From the NCBI GenBank assembly GCA_039889035.1, contig JBDQQY010000001.1:248001-312000 (forward strand): a stretch of DNA of 64,000 nucleotides, given 5' to 3'. This document shows positions 1 to 8,660 of the stretch, piece after piece (within the stretch, counting starts at the first letter, position 1; every line of letters starts with the position of its first letter). This stretch comes from Plantactinospora sp039889035. Lineage in GTDB: Bacteria; Actinomycetota; Actinomycetes; Mycobacteriales; Micromonosporaceae. The notes below the pieces were generated by a model that was not told the origin of the DNA, did no database searches, and saw only the letters and a list, made by a program, of their open reading frames with translations. A program made the position numbers and the translations under genes.

Positions 1-33
1 CGCCCGCCGGCCACGAGGAGGATCAGCGAAGGC

Positions 34-1266
34 ATGCACACGGAGCTGCAACGCATCGTCGACGCGGTGGCGGCCCGGGTGGGCCGGCCGGCGCTGATCG
101 AGGACCGCCGGCAGCGGGTGGTGGTGTACAGCGAGCACACCGGACTGATGGACGACGTACGCCGGACCTCCATCCTGCGCCGGCACACCACGCCCGAGGT
201 CATCTCCTGGTTCCACGACGTCGGCATCATGAAGGCGCGTACCCCGGTCCGCACCCCGGCCTGCCCGGAGCTGGATCTGCTGCCCCGGCTCTGCGTGCCG
301 ATCACCCACCACGACCTGCTGCTCGGCTTCGTCTGGTTCATCGACGCCGACGGCGGCATGACCGATGACGACATCGAGACCGTGACCCGGGCGATGTCCG
401 ACCTCTCCCTGGCGCTCTACCGGGAGAACCTGCTCGGTGAGCTGGCCTCGCAGCGGGAGGCGGAGGCGGCCCGGGCACTGCTGGTGGACAGTCCGGAGAT
501 CCGCACCGAGGCGGTCCGTTCACTGCTCGCCGAGGGGGTGGTCGCGGCCGACGGGCCGGCCAACGCGGTGGTGGCACAGCTCGTCCCGGCCCGGGGCCAG
601 GTGCTCGACGAGGTGGCCCGGATCGCCCTGGAGCAGGTGCTGGTGGCGACCCGCCGCTGGGTCGGGGTACGCGAGGCACTGCACCTGATCCGGCACGACC
701 AGGGCGTACTGCTGATCTGCGGCGGTCAGGGCGCCGGCCGCCCGACCGCCGAGGCGACCGCCAAGCACCTGAGCGAGGCGCTGCACAAGGCGACCCGCAG
801 CGTGCCCACGGTGGCCCGGGTGGTGGTCGGGATCGGCGAGCCCCGCCCCCGGCTCGCCGACGTGGTGCACGCGTACGACGAGGCGCTCCAGTCGGCCCGG
901 GTGGGTGGGCAGCTCTCCGCGCTCGGCCCGATCATCTCCTGGTCGAACCTGGGCATCTACCGGATGTTGTCCCGGATGAACGGCCAGCACCTCGACGTCG
1001 CGGGGGTGCACCCGGGGCTGGAACGGCTGCTGCGCGACGACTCCAACCAGGTGTTGCTGGAGACGCTGGAGGCGTACCTCGACCTGGCCGGGAACGCGCA
1101 CGCCACGGCCGAGCAGCTACGGCTGCACCGGACCACGCTCTACTACCGGCTGCACCGGGTGGAGCAGCTCGCCGAGACCGACCTGAAGGACGGCAACGAA
1201 CGGCTCTGCCTGCACCTGGCCTTGAAACTCGGCCGGCTCACCGGCCACTACCGACCGGCGAACTGA
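34..1266 (+). CDS. PucR/CdaR-family transcriptional regulator
   Basis: This 410-residue protein ends in the PucR C-terminal helix-turn-helix; the segment TAEQLRLHRTTLYYRLHRVE near residues 355-375 is diagnostic. The N-terminal ~150 residues look like a sensory (GAF-like) domain, and the middle resembles the degenerate GGDEF-like region of CdaR proteins. Members of the family activate catabolic or antibiotic genes in response to a ligand; the ligand here is unknown. The ATG is preceded by a GAGGAGG ribosome-binding site at 15-21. The gene is at the window edge, so its upstream neighbours cannot be seen. It converges with the secreted peptidase gene. Confidence 0.88.
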   Translation: MHTELQRIVDAVAARVGRPALIEDRRQRVVVYSEHTGLMDDVRRTSILRRHTTPEVISWFHDVGIMKARTPVRTPACPELDLLPRLCVPITHHDLLLGFVWFIDADGGMTDDDIETVTRAMSDLSLALYRENLLGELASQREAEAARALLVDSPEIRTEAVRSLLAEGVVAADGPANAVVAQLVPARGQVLDEVARIALEQVLVATRRWVGVREALHLIRHDQGVLLICGGQGAGRPTAEATAKHLSEALHKATRSVPTVARVVVGIGEPRPRLADVVHAYDEALQSARVGGQLSALGPIISWSNLGIYRMLSRMNGQHLDVAGVHPGLERLLRDDSNQVLLETLEAYLDLAGNAHATAEQLRLHRTTLYYRLHRVEQLAETDLKDGNERLCLHLALKLGRLTGHYRPAN

Positions 1267-1332
1267 ACCCGGGGCCCGCTCCCCGACCGCTCCGGCTCGC
1301 CCGCCCACTCCCCGGCCGGGTAGCGGCGCGGG

Positions 1333-3459
1333 TCACCGGCCGACCGGGGAGCGGGCGGCCGCGCGGACCAGGGCGGACCGCTGCCGGGCGGTGATCATCT
1401 CGGCGGCGGCGAGCCGGCCGGCCACCTCGGTGACGTGCCGGACGAACCGGCCGTGGTCCGGCCAGTCCTCGGTGTCGAGGATGTGGTCGTTGACCGTGCA
1501 GGTGCCGGCGAGCGACCGGTTCGGCACGTCGCTGTCGATCCCGCCGACCACCACGGTCGGCCGGGCGTCCGGCTGGGCGCAGACCGGCATCGCCAGCGGC
1601 CCGCCGACGACGGGCAGCTCGACCGAGGTCCGGGCCAGGTCGACGGTGAGCACCGTGCCCGGCGCGGGGTGCAGGGTGAACTCGTGGTCGGTCGACCAGA
1701 TCATCAGCCCGATCCGTGCTCCGGCGGGGACGACCTGGTCGTCCGGCTGCAACGGCACGGTCAGCTCGACGAACCGGCCGGGCTTCAGCGGGGTGCCGTG
1801 CCGCAGCGAGCGGTGGTTCTGCGGGTCGGCCCAGCCCCGGGTGATGACGCTGGTCGTCGCGCCCCGGGTGCTGGACTCGCAGTCGGCGGCCCCGGTCCAC
1901 GGCAGCCGGACCAGCGCCACCGACAGGTTCGCCGCCGGCTTGCTGGTCGCCAGCCGGAGCCGGACCTGCGGGGTACCGGAGATGTGCACCGGGGCGCTGA
2001 GTTCCGGGGTGACATAGAGCAGCCGGTTCGCCGAGACCTGCGTGGCCAGGGTGCCGGCGTTGCAGGCCAGGTTGCCGGCGTCGACCAACTGCTCGGTGCC
2101 GCTGTCCGCCCGGGCCAGCGAGGTCAACCCGCCGGCCGTGCCGCCGCCGCGCTGTAGCGTCAGGCTGACCGGCGCCGCCGCCGGGTTCGGATAGTCGGGG
2201 TACGCGGTGAGTTGGCTCGTTCCCGTCTCGTTGCGGACGATCCAGGCGCGTGGATCGTGCTCCACCCCGTTGCGCACCCCGTACAGATAGCGGGTGAACC
2301 ACCGGTTGCGCAGCTCCAGCGGCGGCGCCCCTCCGTGCCCGCTCTGGTGGAAGTACGCCTGCGTCGGCGTGCCCTGCGCCTTCAGCGCCTCGAGGATCCG
2401 GACGCTGTGCTCGGGTACCACGTTCCAGTCGTTGAAGGCGTGTGCCATCAGGGTGGCCGCCCGGACCCGGCGTACCGAGTGCAGGTAGTCCCGGCCGGCC
2501 CAGAAGTCGTTGTAGTCGCCGGTCGCCCGGTCCTGGTACCGGTTCATCTGCTCGACCCGGACGTGCTGGGCGCAGTACTCCCGGCGGTCCGGATATCCGC
2601 TGCTGATGTAGTCGAAGAGGTAGTCGATGTCCTCGCCGACCCAGCCGCCCGGGTTCCGGACCAGCCCGTTGGAGCGGTAGTAGTGGTAGTAGGAGGTGTT
2701 CGGCGCGATCGGGATGATCGCCTCCAGTCCCCGGACCCCGGTGGTCGCCGCCGCCAGCGGGAGGGTCCCGTTGTACGACGTGCCGGTCATCCCGACCTTT
2801 CCGGTCGACCAGCCGGTCGCCGAGACCCGCTCGCCGCCGTCGACGCTGGTGTAGCCCCTGGCCCGGCCGTTCAGCCAGTCGACGACCGCCTTCGGCGCCA
2901 GCGACTCGTTGGCACCGCCGACCGTCGGGCAGCCCTGGGACAGCCCGGTGCCGGGCGAGTCGGAGTGCACCACCGCGAAGCCGCGCGGTACCCAGGTGTT
3001 GACCTCGCTGGTCGACACGGCGGTCCGGTCCGCCCGGTGCGGGATCGGCGGTGGTGAGGTCCGGGCCGGTGGCCGCTGGCCCAACTCGACGTGGACGTCC
3101 CAGAAGTACTGTGGCTGCGCCGAGGCGGTGCCGGCGTAGTACGGGCTGGTCTCGTAGACGACCGGCACCTTCAGCCCGGCGGCGGTCGGTCCCGGCCGGG
3201 TGACGTCCACGTGCATGCGGTCGCGCCGGCCGTCGCCGTCGGAGTCGAACTCGGTCTCCACCCAGAGCCGCTCCCGGATCCAGGTCGCCGGGTCGGCGAA
3301 CTCGGTGACGACCTGGGCCTGCCCGTCGACGAAGACCGGCCCAGCCGGGGGCGGGTCGGCGGCGGCGGGTCCGGCGGCGATGGTGGCGGAGAGCGCCGCC
3401 AGGGCCGGTACGACCAGCAGCGCGCAGGTCCTACGCCGGATGCTCCCACCCGTCATCAT
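1333..3459 (-). CDS. Secreted X-Pro dipeptidyl-peptidase (S15 family)
   Basis: This 708-residue protein begins with an Arg-rich n-region, a hydrophobic core and an Ala-x-Ala cleavage site near residue 34, so it is probably Sec-exported. The S15 alpha/beta-hydrolase core is clear: the nucleophile Ser lies in GMTGTSYNGTL near residue 227, the Asp in AHAFNDWNV near 342 and the His in QSGHGG near 375. A PepX_C-type beta sandwich occupies roughly 400-640. Relatives cleave X-Pro dipeptides, or act as secreted tripeptidyl or cocaine-esterase-like enzymes. The last ~50 residues form a helical tail resembling the tail of the divergent GH127 protein next door. Two ATGs (3459 and 3456) are possible starts. 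Confidence 0.87.
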   Translation of the reverse strand: MMTGGSIRRRTCALLVVPALAALSATIAAGPAAADPPPAGPVFVDGQAQVVTEFADPATWIRERLWVETEFDSDGDGRRDRMHVDVTRPGPTAAGLKVPVVYETSPYYAGTASAQPQYFWDVHVELGQRPPARTSPPPIPHRADRTAVSTSEVNTWVPRGFAVVHSDSPGTGLSQGCPTVGGANESLAPKAVVDWLNGRARGYTSVDGGERVSATGWSTGKVGMTGTSYNGTLPLAAATTGVRGLEAIIPIAPNTSYYHYYRSNGLVRNPGGWVGEDIDYLFDYISSGYPDRREYCAQHVRVEQMNRYQDRATGDYNDFWAGRDYLHSVRRVRAATLMAHAFNDWNVVPEHSVRILEALKAQGTPTQAYFHQSGHGGAPPLELRNRWFTRYLYGVRNGVEHDPRAWIVRNETGTSQLTAYPDYPNPAAAPVSLTLQRGGGTAGGLTSLARADSGTEQLVDAGNLACNAGTLATQVSANRLLYVTPELSAPVHISGTPQVRLRLATSKPAANLSVALVRLPWTGAADCESSTRGATTSVITRGWADPQNHRSLRHGTPLKPGRFVELTVPLQPDDQVVPAGARIGLMIWSTDHEFTLHPAPGTVLTVDLARTSVELPVVGGPLAMPVCAQPDARPTVVVGGIDSDVPNRSLAGTCTVNDHILDTEDWPDHGRFVRHVTEVAGRLAAAEMITARQRSALVRAAARSPVGR

Positions 3460-3703
3460 GCATCACCCCAGGTCAGCGCGGTGGCCGGCGGAGTACCCGG
3501 GACGACACCGGCCCGCGTCGGTGCACTGTGGAGCATGCCGTCGCCGACGAGCGGGACGGGTTCCCGTCCGGTGAGCCGACCGTATCGGGCGAGGTCTCTC
3601 CCCGAAACCCGACACCTGACGGAACTTCGACCGGCCCGGCCCGTCACACCGTCGGGGCCGGTACCGACGGCACGGCGCGTCGGCACGGCCGGCTACCCGA
3701 CTC
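3460..3703. other. Intergenic region between divergent secreted-enzyme genes
   Basis: This stretch of about 240 bases separates the peptidase gene from the promoter of the GH127 gene. I see no coding signal with a plausible start or typical codon use. It should contain the peptidase promoter on the minus strand, but no convincing -35/-10 pair stands out. Confidence 0.4.
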
Positions 3704-3734
3704 TTGACCCGACGCGCCCTGTGAGCGCTAACAT
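3704..3734 (+). promoter_or_regulatory. Sigma-70-type promoter with an embedded LacI-type operator
   Basis: TTGACC (3704-3709) and TAACAT (3729-3734) make a plausible -35/-10 pair 19 bases apart. The 14-mer TGTGAGCGCTAACA (3720-3733) sits across the spacer and -10. It is a palindrome centred on GCGC with one mismatched pair and matches the usual form of LacI/GalR-family operators. Its place ahead of a secreted glycosidase gene fits sugar-dependent repression. No LacI-family gene is present in the window, so the repressor must be encoded elsewhere. Confidence 0.5.
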
Positions 3735-3952
3735 GCTCTGCATCGCCGGATCTTCCGGCTTTCCGCTACGGCAGTTCGATGTCGACGCGCCACCGCCCGA
3801 CGCACGGCGGCGCCCGTCCCCTGACCAGGCGTACCCGATCGCTCGGCCCGCGGCGGAATCCGCCCGGACCGGTCGTCCACAAGGGAACCGGGGATGTCCG
3901 GCCACCCGTCCCGGCCGCGACCGTGAGCGTCGGCAGCACAGAGGAGGACACC

Positions 3953-6883
3953 GTGAGCAACCACCTCTCCCGACGGGACGCCCTGCGCCTCGGCGCACTG
4001 GCGGCAACCGCACCCGCCGCTACGGCGGTCGTCCCGGCCGGGGCCACGGCGGCGTCGCCGGCCGGCGGCGGTACCGGTCGCCCCGGACTGGTCCCCCGGC
4101 CCGGCTGGGTCGCGGACAACTGGCTGGTCAAGCCGTTCGCGCTCAACCAGGTGGCGCTGCGCGACGGGATCTTCCAGCAGAAGCGGGACCGGATGCTCAA
4201 CTACGCGCGGAACTATCCGGGCACCGGAGGGGTCCTGGACGGCCCCGACCGGATGCTCCACCTGTTCCGGGCCAACGCCGGACTGCCCGCCCCCGGCACC
4301 TGGCCCGGCGGCTGGGACACCCCGAACCACCTGCTCCGGGGCCACTTCACCGGGCACTACCTGACGATGCTGGCGCAGTGCTACGCCGACACCGGCGAGC
4401 AGATCTTCCGCGAGAAACTCGACTACCTGGTGACCGAGCTGGGCACGTGCCAGCGGGAGCTGGATCGGCGAAACCCCGGCCGGGTCGCCGGACGGGCCGG
4501 GCGGGCCGTCCGGCTCGGCGACCCGCACCCCAACCAGTACGTGCTGATGCCGGCCGGGATCCTCGACGGCGTCACGGACCTCACGGTCGCCACCTGGGTG
4601 AACCTGGCGGCCGCCCAGACCGGCGCCCGGATCTTCAGCTTCGGCGCCGGACCGCAGTCCTACCTGTCGCTGACCGCCCGGATCGCGGCCGGCGCCGGTC
4701 CGAGGTTCGCGATCACGACCGGCGGCAGCGGCGGCGAGCAGCGGGTCGACGCCGCGGTGCCCGTCCCGGTCGGCGAGTGGGCACACCTGGCGGTCACCCT
4801 CGGCACCGGCGATGCCACCGCCCGGATCTACCTCGACGGCACCGAGATCGGGGCCGGCACCGTGACGCTCGGCCCGGCCAGTCTCGGCCGGACCACAGCC
4901 AACTGGATCGGCCGCTCCCCCGCCAACAACGACCCGCTGCTGGGCGCCACCGTGGACGACCTGCAGATCTACGACCGGGCGCTGAGCGCGGAGGAGGTCC
5001 GCGCGCTGGCCGCCCCGGACGGGTCGCCGGCCACCTCGGCCGTGCCCACCCCGCTGGCCTGGTACCGGTTCGAGGAGGACGGTGAGACCGCCGTCGACCA
5101 CTCCGGCAACGGGCACGCCGCCACGATCGTCGGTACCGCCCATCCCGGTTTCCTGGCCGCGTTTCCGGAGGGCCAGTTCAGCCGTCTCGAACCGCCGACG
5201 TTCCAGCCGAACAGCGGGCCGAACGCCGTCTGGGCGGTCTGGTACACCTGTCACAAGATCATGCGCGGCCTGCTCAACGCGTACCACCTGGCCGGCAACG
5301 AGGAGGCGCTGGAGATCGTCTTCCGGATGGGCGACTGGGCGCACAGTCGACTCAGCCGGCTCAGCCGGGCCGACCTGGACCGGATGTGGGACATCTACAG
5401 CGCCGGTGAGGCCGGCTCGATGAACGAGGTGATGGCCGAACTCTCCGCCCTCGCCCGCGATCCCGGCCGGCGGAAGCGCTACCTGGACACGGCGAAGGCG
5501 TTCACCTTCAGCACCCTCTTCGCCGCGTCACTCGCCGAGCGGGACGAACTCAGCGGCCGGCACGCCAACCAGTACATGGCGCCGAACATCGGATATCTGC
5601 GGATCTTCGAACGGACCGGCGAGCGGGACTACCACCGGGCGGCCCGGAACTTCTGGGCCATGGTGGTGCCGCACCGGATCTTCAGCAACGGCGGCGCCGG
5701 GCAGAGCGAGCACTTCCGGGCCCGCGGCGTCATCACCTCCGGGTTCACCTCCGCCAACGACCCCCGGCACGCCGAGACCTGCTGCGCGTACAACATGCTC
5801 CGGCTGACCCGGAACCTCTTCTTCCACGACCCCGACCCGGCCTACATGGACTACTACGAGAAGGCGCTGCACAACCAGATCCTCAGCTCCCGGCGGGACG
5901 TGGACAGCGTCACCAGCACCGAGGTGACGTACCACCAGAACATGTGGCCCGGCCGGTCCCGACGGATCGGCAACGTCGTGGAATACAGCCGGTACGGCGG
6001 CAACGGGAGCTGCTGCAACGGCACCGGCCTGGAGAGCCACACCAAATACCAGGAGTCGATCTACTTCCGTTCGGCCGACGACTCGACCCTCTACGTCAAC
6101 CTCTTCATCGCCTCGGTGTTGAGCTGGCCGGAGCGGGGCTTCGTGATCAGCCAGGAGACGGCCTATCCGGCCGAGGGCGCCAGCACGCTCCGGTTCGACC
6201 GTGGACACGGCCGGCTGCGGGTCAAGCTGCGGGTGCCGTCCTGGGCCGGCCCCGACTACACGGTACGGGTCAACGGGGTCCGGCAGCGGGTCAGGGCAGT
6301 GCCCGGCAGCTACCTGACCCTGGACCGGCGGTGGCGGGAGGGCGACCGGATCGACATCTCGATGCCGCTGCGCTTCCAGGTGGAGAAGGCCCTCGACGAC
6401 AGGTCGGTGCAGTCGATCATGTATGGCCCGACCCTGATGGTCGTCCGGGACGCCACCCCCAGCTACCGCGAGTTCACGTTCTTCCCCGCCGTCAAGCTGG
6501 ACGGCGACCTCGGCAGGGCCATCCAGCCCACCGAGACGCCGATGCACTTCACCAGCCACGGCTACCTGCTGGCCCCGTACTACATCTCCGACCCGGTACC
6601 CGGGGAGTTCAACGCCTACCACCCGTACGTCCGGCGGGTCGAGCCGGAGGTGGTGTTCGGGTCGGTCCGCACCGGCGTACCCAACGACGCGCTGCGCGAC
6701 GCCGACGGCGAGACCCTCCTCGACCGGGTCTGGGCGTCGGCACCGTTCCCCCGGCACGGCGACTTCCTCCGTACCGTCAGGGCCGTCTCGGACGAGTGGC
6801 TGGCGGCCGGTCGGCACACCGCCGAGCAACGCCGGGCCGTCCTGGTCGCGGCGGCCCGGGCCCGCCCGGCGTTGGCTCCCTGA
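3953..6883 (+). CDS. Tat-exported GH127 (DUF1680) beta-L-arabinofuranosidase-type enzyme with internal LamG domain
   Basis: The chosen start is GTG 3953, behind a GAGGAGG site. It gives a 976-residue protein whose N-terminus SRRDALRLGALAA is a twin-arginine signal. The GH127/DUF1680 (alpha/alpha)6 core begins at about residue 60. It is interrupted at about residues 180-352 by a LamG/concanavalin-like jellyroll and then resumes at FLAAFPEGQFSRLE. Metal and catalytic positions of the family are present: HAETCCAYNM near 607 and SCCNGTGLESHTKYQ near 686, including the paired cysteines. Family members release L-arabinofuranose from plant glycans. The C-terminal ~50 residues resemble the tail of the neighbouring X-Pro peptidase. 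Exact substrate is unknown. Confidence 0.85.
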   Translation: MSNHLSRRDALRLGALAATAPAATAVVPAGATAASPAGGGTGRPGLVPRPGWVADNWLVKPFALNQVALRDGIFQQKRDRMLNYARNYPGTGGVLDGPDRMLHLFRANAGLPAPGTWPGGWDTPNHLLRGHFTGHYLTMLAQCYADTGEQIFREKLDYLVTELGTCQRELDRRNPGRVAGRAGRAVRLGDPHPNQYVLMPAGILDGVTDLTVATWVNLAAAQTGARIFSFGAGPQSYLSLTARIAAGAGPRFAITTGGSGGEQRVDAAVPVPVGEWAHLAVTLGTGDATARIYLDGTEIGAGTVTLGPASLGRTTANWIGRSPANNDPLLGATVDDLQIYDRALSAEEVRALAAPDGSPATSAVPTPLAWYRFEEDGETAVDHSGNGHAATIVGTAHPGFLAAFPEGQFSRLEPPTFQPNSGPNAVWAVWYTCHKIMRGLLNAYHLAGNEEALEIVFRMGDWAHSRLSRLSRADLDRMWDIYSAGEAGSMNEVMAELSALARDPGRRKRYLDTAKAFTFSTLFAASLAERDELSGRHANQYMAPNIGYLRIFERTGERDYHRAARNFWAMVVPHRIFSNGGAGQSEHFRARGVITSGFTSANDPRHAETCCAYNMLRLTRNLFFHDPDPAYMDYYEKALHNQILSSRRDVDSVTSTEVTYHQNMWPGRSRRIGNVVEYSRYGGNGSCCNGTGLESHTKYQESIYFRSADDSTLYVNLFIASVLSWPERGFVISQETAYPAEGASTLRFDRGHGRLRVKLRVPSWAGPDYTVRVNGVRQRVRAVPGSYLTLDRRWREGDRIDISMPLRFQVEKALDDRSVQSIMYGPTLMVVRDATPSYREFTFFPAVKLDGDLGRAIQPTETPMHFTSHGYLLAPYYISDPVPGEFNAYHPYVRRVEPEVVFGSVRTGVPNDALRDADGETLLDRVWASAPFPRHGDFLRTVRAVSDEWLAAGRHTAEQRRAVLVAAARARPALAP

Positions 6884-6952
6884 CCCGGCGCCGGTGTCGC
6901 CGCAGGTCGGTCACCGCCGGTCGCCGTCGTGGCAGGTCGCCACCTGACGCCG

Positions 6953-7387
6953 TCACCCGGCGGCGTCGGCAGCCCCGGCGGCGTCGGCAGCCCGGCCGGA
7001 CGCTTCGGTCTTCGGCGCCGCCAGCCGGCTGGCGTACGAGTCGACCAGCGCCTGACCGGCCGGGTCGTCAGCGCCCAGCAACTCCACCGTCGCCTCGGTC
7101 ATCCGGTGCAGCAGTTCCGTCCGGGCCCCCCGGACGGTGGCCACGATCTCCACCGCCACCTGGGCGGCCGGCTGCTGCCGGGTCCGCTCGTCCAGCCAGA
7201 GGTCGACGAGCATCCCGGAGGTGTCGAGCGTCACCTCGACCAGCCCGTCGGCGCCACGCGTCGTCACCCGCATCTCGGCCAGCCGGCGGGACAGCTCGGC
7301 GACCCGCTCCGCACGGTCGGCGAACGAGGCCTGCCAGGCGTCCACCCGGCGCTGTGCCGCGTCGAGTTCCGCCTCGTTGTTCCACAT
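6953..7387 (-). CDS. YbaB/EbfC-family nucleoid-associated protein
   Basis: The 144-residue protein starts at ATG 7387 behind GGGGAGGAG. It has the YbaB layout: an N-terminal coiled helix (residues ~5-35), a short beta sheet containing VTLDTSGMLVDL, then a second long helix. The C-terminus ends in Ala/Gly-rich repeats (GAADAAG). YbaB proteins bind DNA non-specifically as dimers; in actinobacteria divergent copies are often found with type VII secretion loci, and two more occur at 33.8-34.6 kb in this window. It converges with the GH127 gene and has no obvious operon partner. Confidence 0.7.
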   Translation of the reverse strand: MWNNEAELDAAQRRVDAWQASFADRAERVAELSRRLAEMRVTTRGADGLVEVTLDTSGMLVDLWLDERTRQQPAAQVAVEIVATVRGARTELLHRMTEATVELLGADDPAGQALVDSYASRLAAPKTEASGRAADAAGAADAAG

Positions 7388-7575
7388 GCCGAAACTCCTC
7401 CCCACCCACCGGTCAGCACCGACAAGTCTGCCCCGGCACCCGTGCATCGGTCCGGCTGCCCTGGTGCACCCGGCGTTCCGGGCGGACGGAGCGCGGGCGC
7501 TGACCGGCGGTACCTCGCCGCCACCGGAGGACGGCTGGCCAGCGCTCGCCGCGCCGTTCTGCGCGGTTGGGAGTA

Positions 7576-7600
7576 ACATGTCAGTTGGGTCAAGACATGT
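7576..7600. promoter_or_regulatory. 25-bp inverted repeat, possible operator
   Basis: ACATGTC and GACATGT form a perfect 7-bp inverted repeat separated by 11 bases. It lies between the divergent YbaB gene and the small reading frame that starts at 7676. The spacing is typical of a dimeric repressor site, but no regulator can be assigned. Confidence 0.3.
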
Positions 7601-7675
7601 GCCCAGGGCCGCTACCGCCGCACGACGGTGACGGCCCGGCGACGGATCTACCGATCGCCCGCCGTCGGAGGCGCC

Positions 7676-7990
7676 ATGTCAACGAGCACAGGCTCAGCCC
7701 TTACCGCATTACTTCGCGACGATCCCCACATCCGGATCGAGCTGCCTGACCGGGCGGAGGATCCATTCTTCGCCGAGCACGGCGGGATCGATATGGGCAG
7801 CATCAACTGCTGGTGGCGCGCATCGCCGCCGAGCATGGCGCTCGACTCGGCACCGATCCCTCGCAGGTGACCTTCTCCGCCAGCCACGACCTCGGTGCTC
7901 TGCCACCGCACGGACCGCGCTCGTCCGTTCCGGTGACCAGTGGTGGTCCCGTGACGTGGCCGTGCCCGCGTCACGTCCTCGCGGGTGACC
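7676..7990 (+). pseudogene. Decayed gene; second part resembles the C-terminus of an IS4-type transposase
   Basis: A well-placed GGAGG precedes ATG 7676, and about 40 residues read sensibly (TALLRDDPHIRIELPDRAED). After about 7790 the coding character switches to another frame, which reads QHQLLVARIAAEHGARLGTD followed by PSQVTFSAS. This resembles the conserved C-terminal stretch of DDE transposases of the IS4 group (GTDPDRxSFT). No transposase core, target duplication or terminal repeats are visible. I interpret this as a frameshifted or chimeric remnant. The first part is not recognised, and the transposase reading is uncertain. Confidence 0.3.
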
Positions 7991-8178
7991 GGGCTCCTCC
8001 GGGGCAGTCGGCCTGGCGCCGACGTTCGTGGCACCCGCCGACCTTCGGGGAATGCCGGCAGCGCCGTGATGCGGTGGCCCTCGATCGCCGCCGGTCGGGC
8101 CGGCACCGCCCAGCCAATACACCGACGTCAACCCTGACCTCGGAGGATTCCACCTCAACGTACCGGACGGACATCCAG

Positions 8179-8541
8179 ATGGATAATTGCCATTTCTCCC
8201 GAACGGCCGACGAGCTGGCGCTGACCATCGCGCTCGACCCCGGGACCGACCGAACACTGATCATCCGCCTGAGCGGCGAACTGGACATGGACAGCGTCGA
8301 CGCGCTGCACGAGACGCTCGCCGAGGCGCTACGGCACCGATTCAACCGGGTGATGGTCGATCTTTCCGAGCTACTCTTCTGCGACTCCTCCGGGATCAGG
8401 GCGCTGTTGCTCGGCCACGCCGAGGCCGACCGCATCGGCTGCGAGTTCGTCGCGGTCGCCCCTCGCCCCTTCGTGCGGAGGGTGTTCGAGCTCACCGGGG
8501 TGACGGCGCTGCTCGGCATCGAATCCGCCGAGAATTCCTGA
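8179..8541 (+). CDS. STAS-domain anti-sigma factor antagonist
   Basis: This 120-residue protein is a single STAS domain of the SpoIIAA/RsbV type. The acceptor motif LLFCDSSGI is intact, with Asp69-Ser70 at the position phosphorylated in SpoIIAA (Asp57-Ser58). Dephosphorylated antagonists bind the anti-sigma kinase and free the sigma factor. It is the first of three partner-switching genes; the next are a sigma-STAS fusion and a STAS-kinase fusion. ATG 8179 is the only reasonable start, although the strongest GGAGG lies ~35 bases upstream. Confidence 0.87.
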   Translation: MDNCHFSRTADELALTIALDPGTDRTLIIRLSGELDMDSVDALHETLAEALRHRFNRVMVDLSELLFCDSSGIRALLLGHAEADRIGCEFVAVAPRPFVRRVFELTGVTALLGIESAENS

Positions 8542-8565
8542 GCCGCCCGGTCGCTCCAGATGGCC

Positions 8566-8591
8566 GATTCGACGCTCCCCGGTGCGGGTAA
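8566..8591 (+). promoter_or_regulatory. Weak SigB/SigF-type promoter candidate ahead of the sigma gene
   Basis: GATT (8566-8569) and GGGTAA (8586-8591) are separated by 16 bases. This matches the relaxed actinobacterial SigB form GNNT-N14-16-GGGTA. It lies 70 bases upstream of the sigma factor start and would allow autoregulation. The -35 is poor, so this is a suggestion only. Confidence 0.3.
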
Positions 8592-8660
8592 GTCAGGGCC
8601 CGGACCGCCCGAAGCCGAACCTCGCCCAGTCCAGTCGCGCCGACCCAGCGGGAGTACACC

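Noticed and set aside
1274..1356. Inverted repeat (CCCGCTCCCCG / CGGGGAGCGGG) between the PucR and peptidase genes as a terminator
   Set aside because: The loop is about 50 bases and one arm lies inside the peptidase coding end. It is too open to call a terminator with confidence.
3728..5344. A 538-codon minus-strand frame opposite the GH127 gene
   Set aside because: It is a shadow frame: no start signal, no family resemblance, and codon use wrong for this genome.
6953..7387. This YbaB protein as part of the type VII locus
   Set aside because: It is 18 kb away from the locus, on its own, with no secretion genes nearby.
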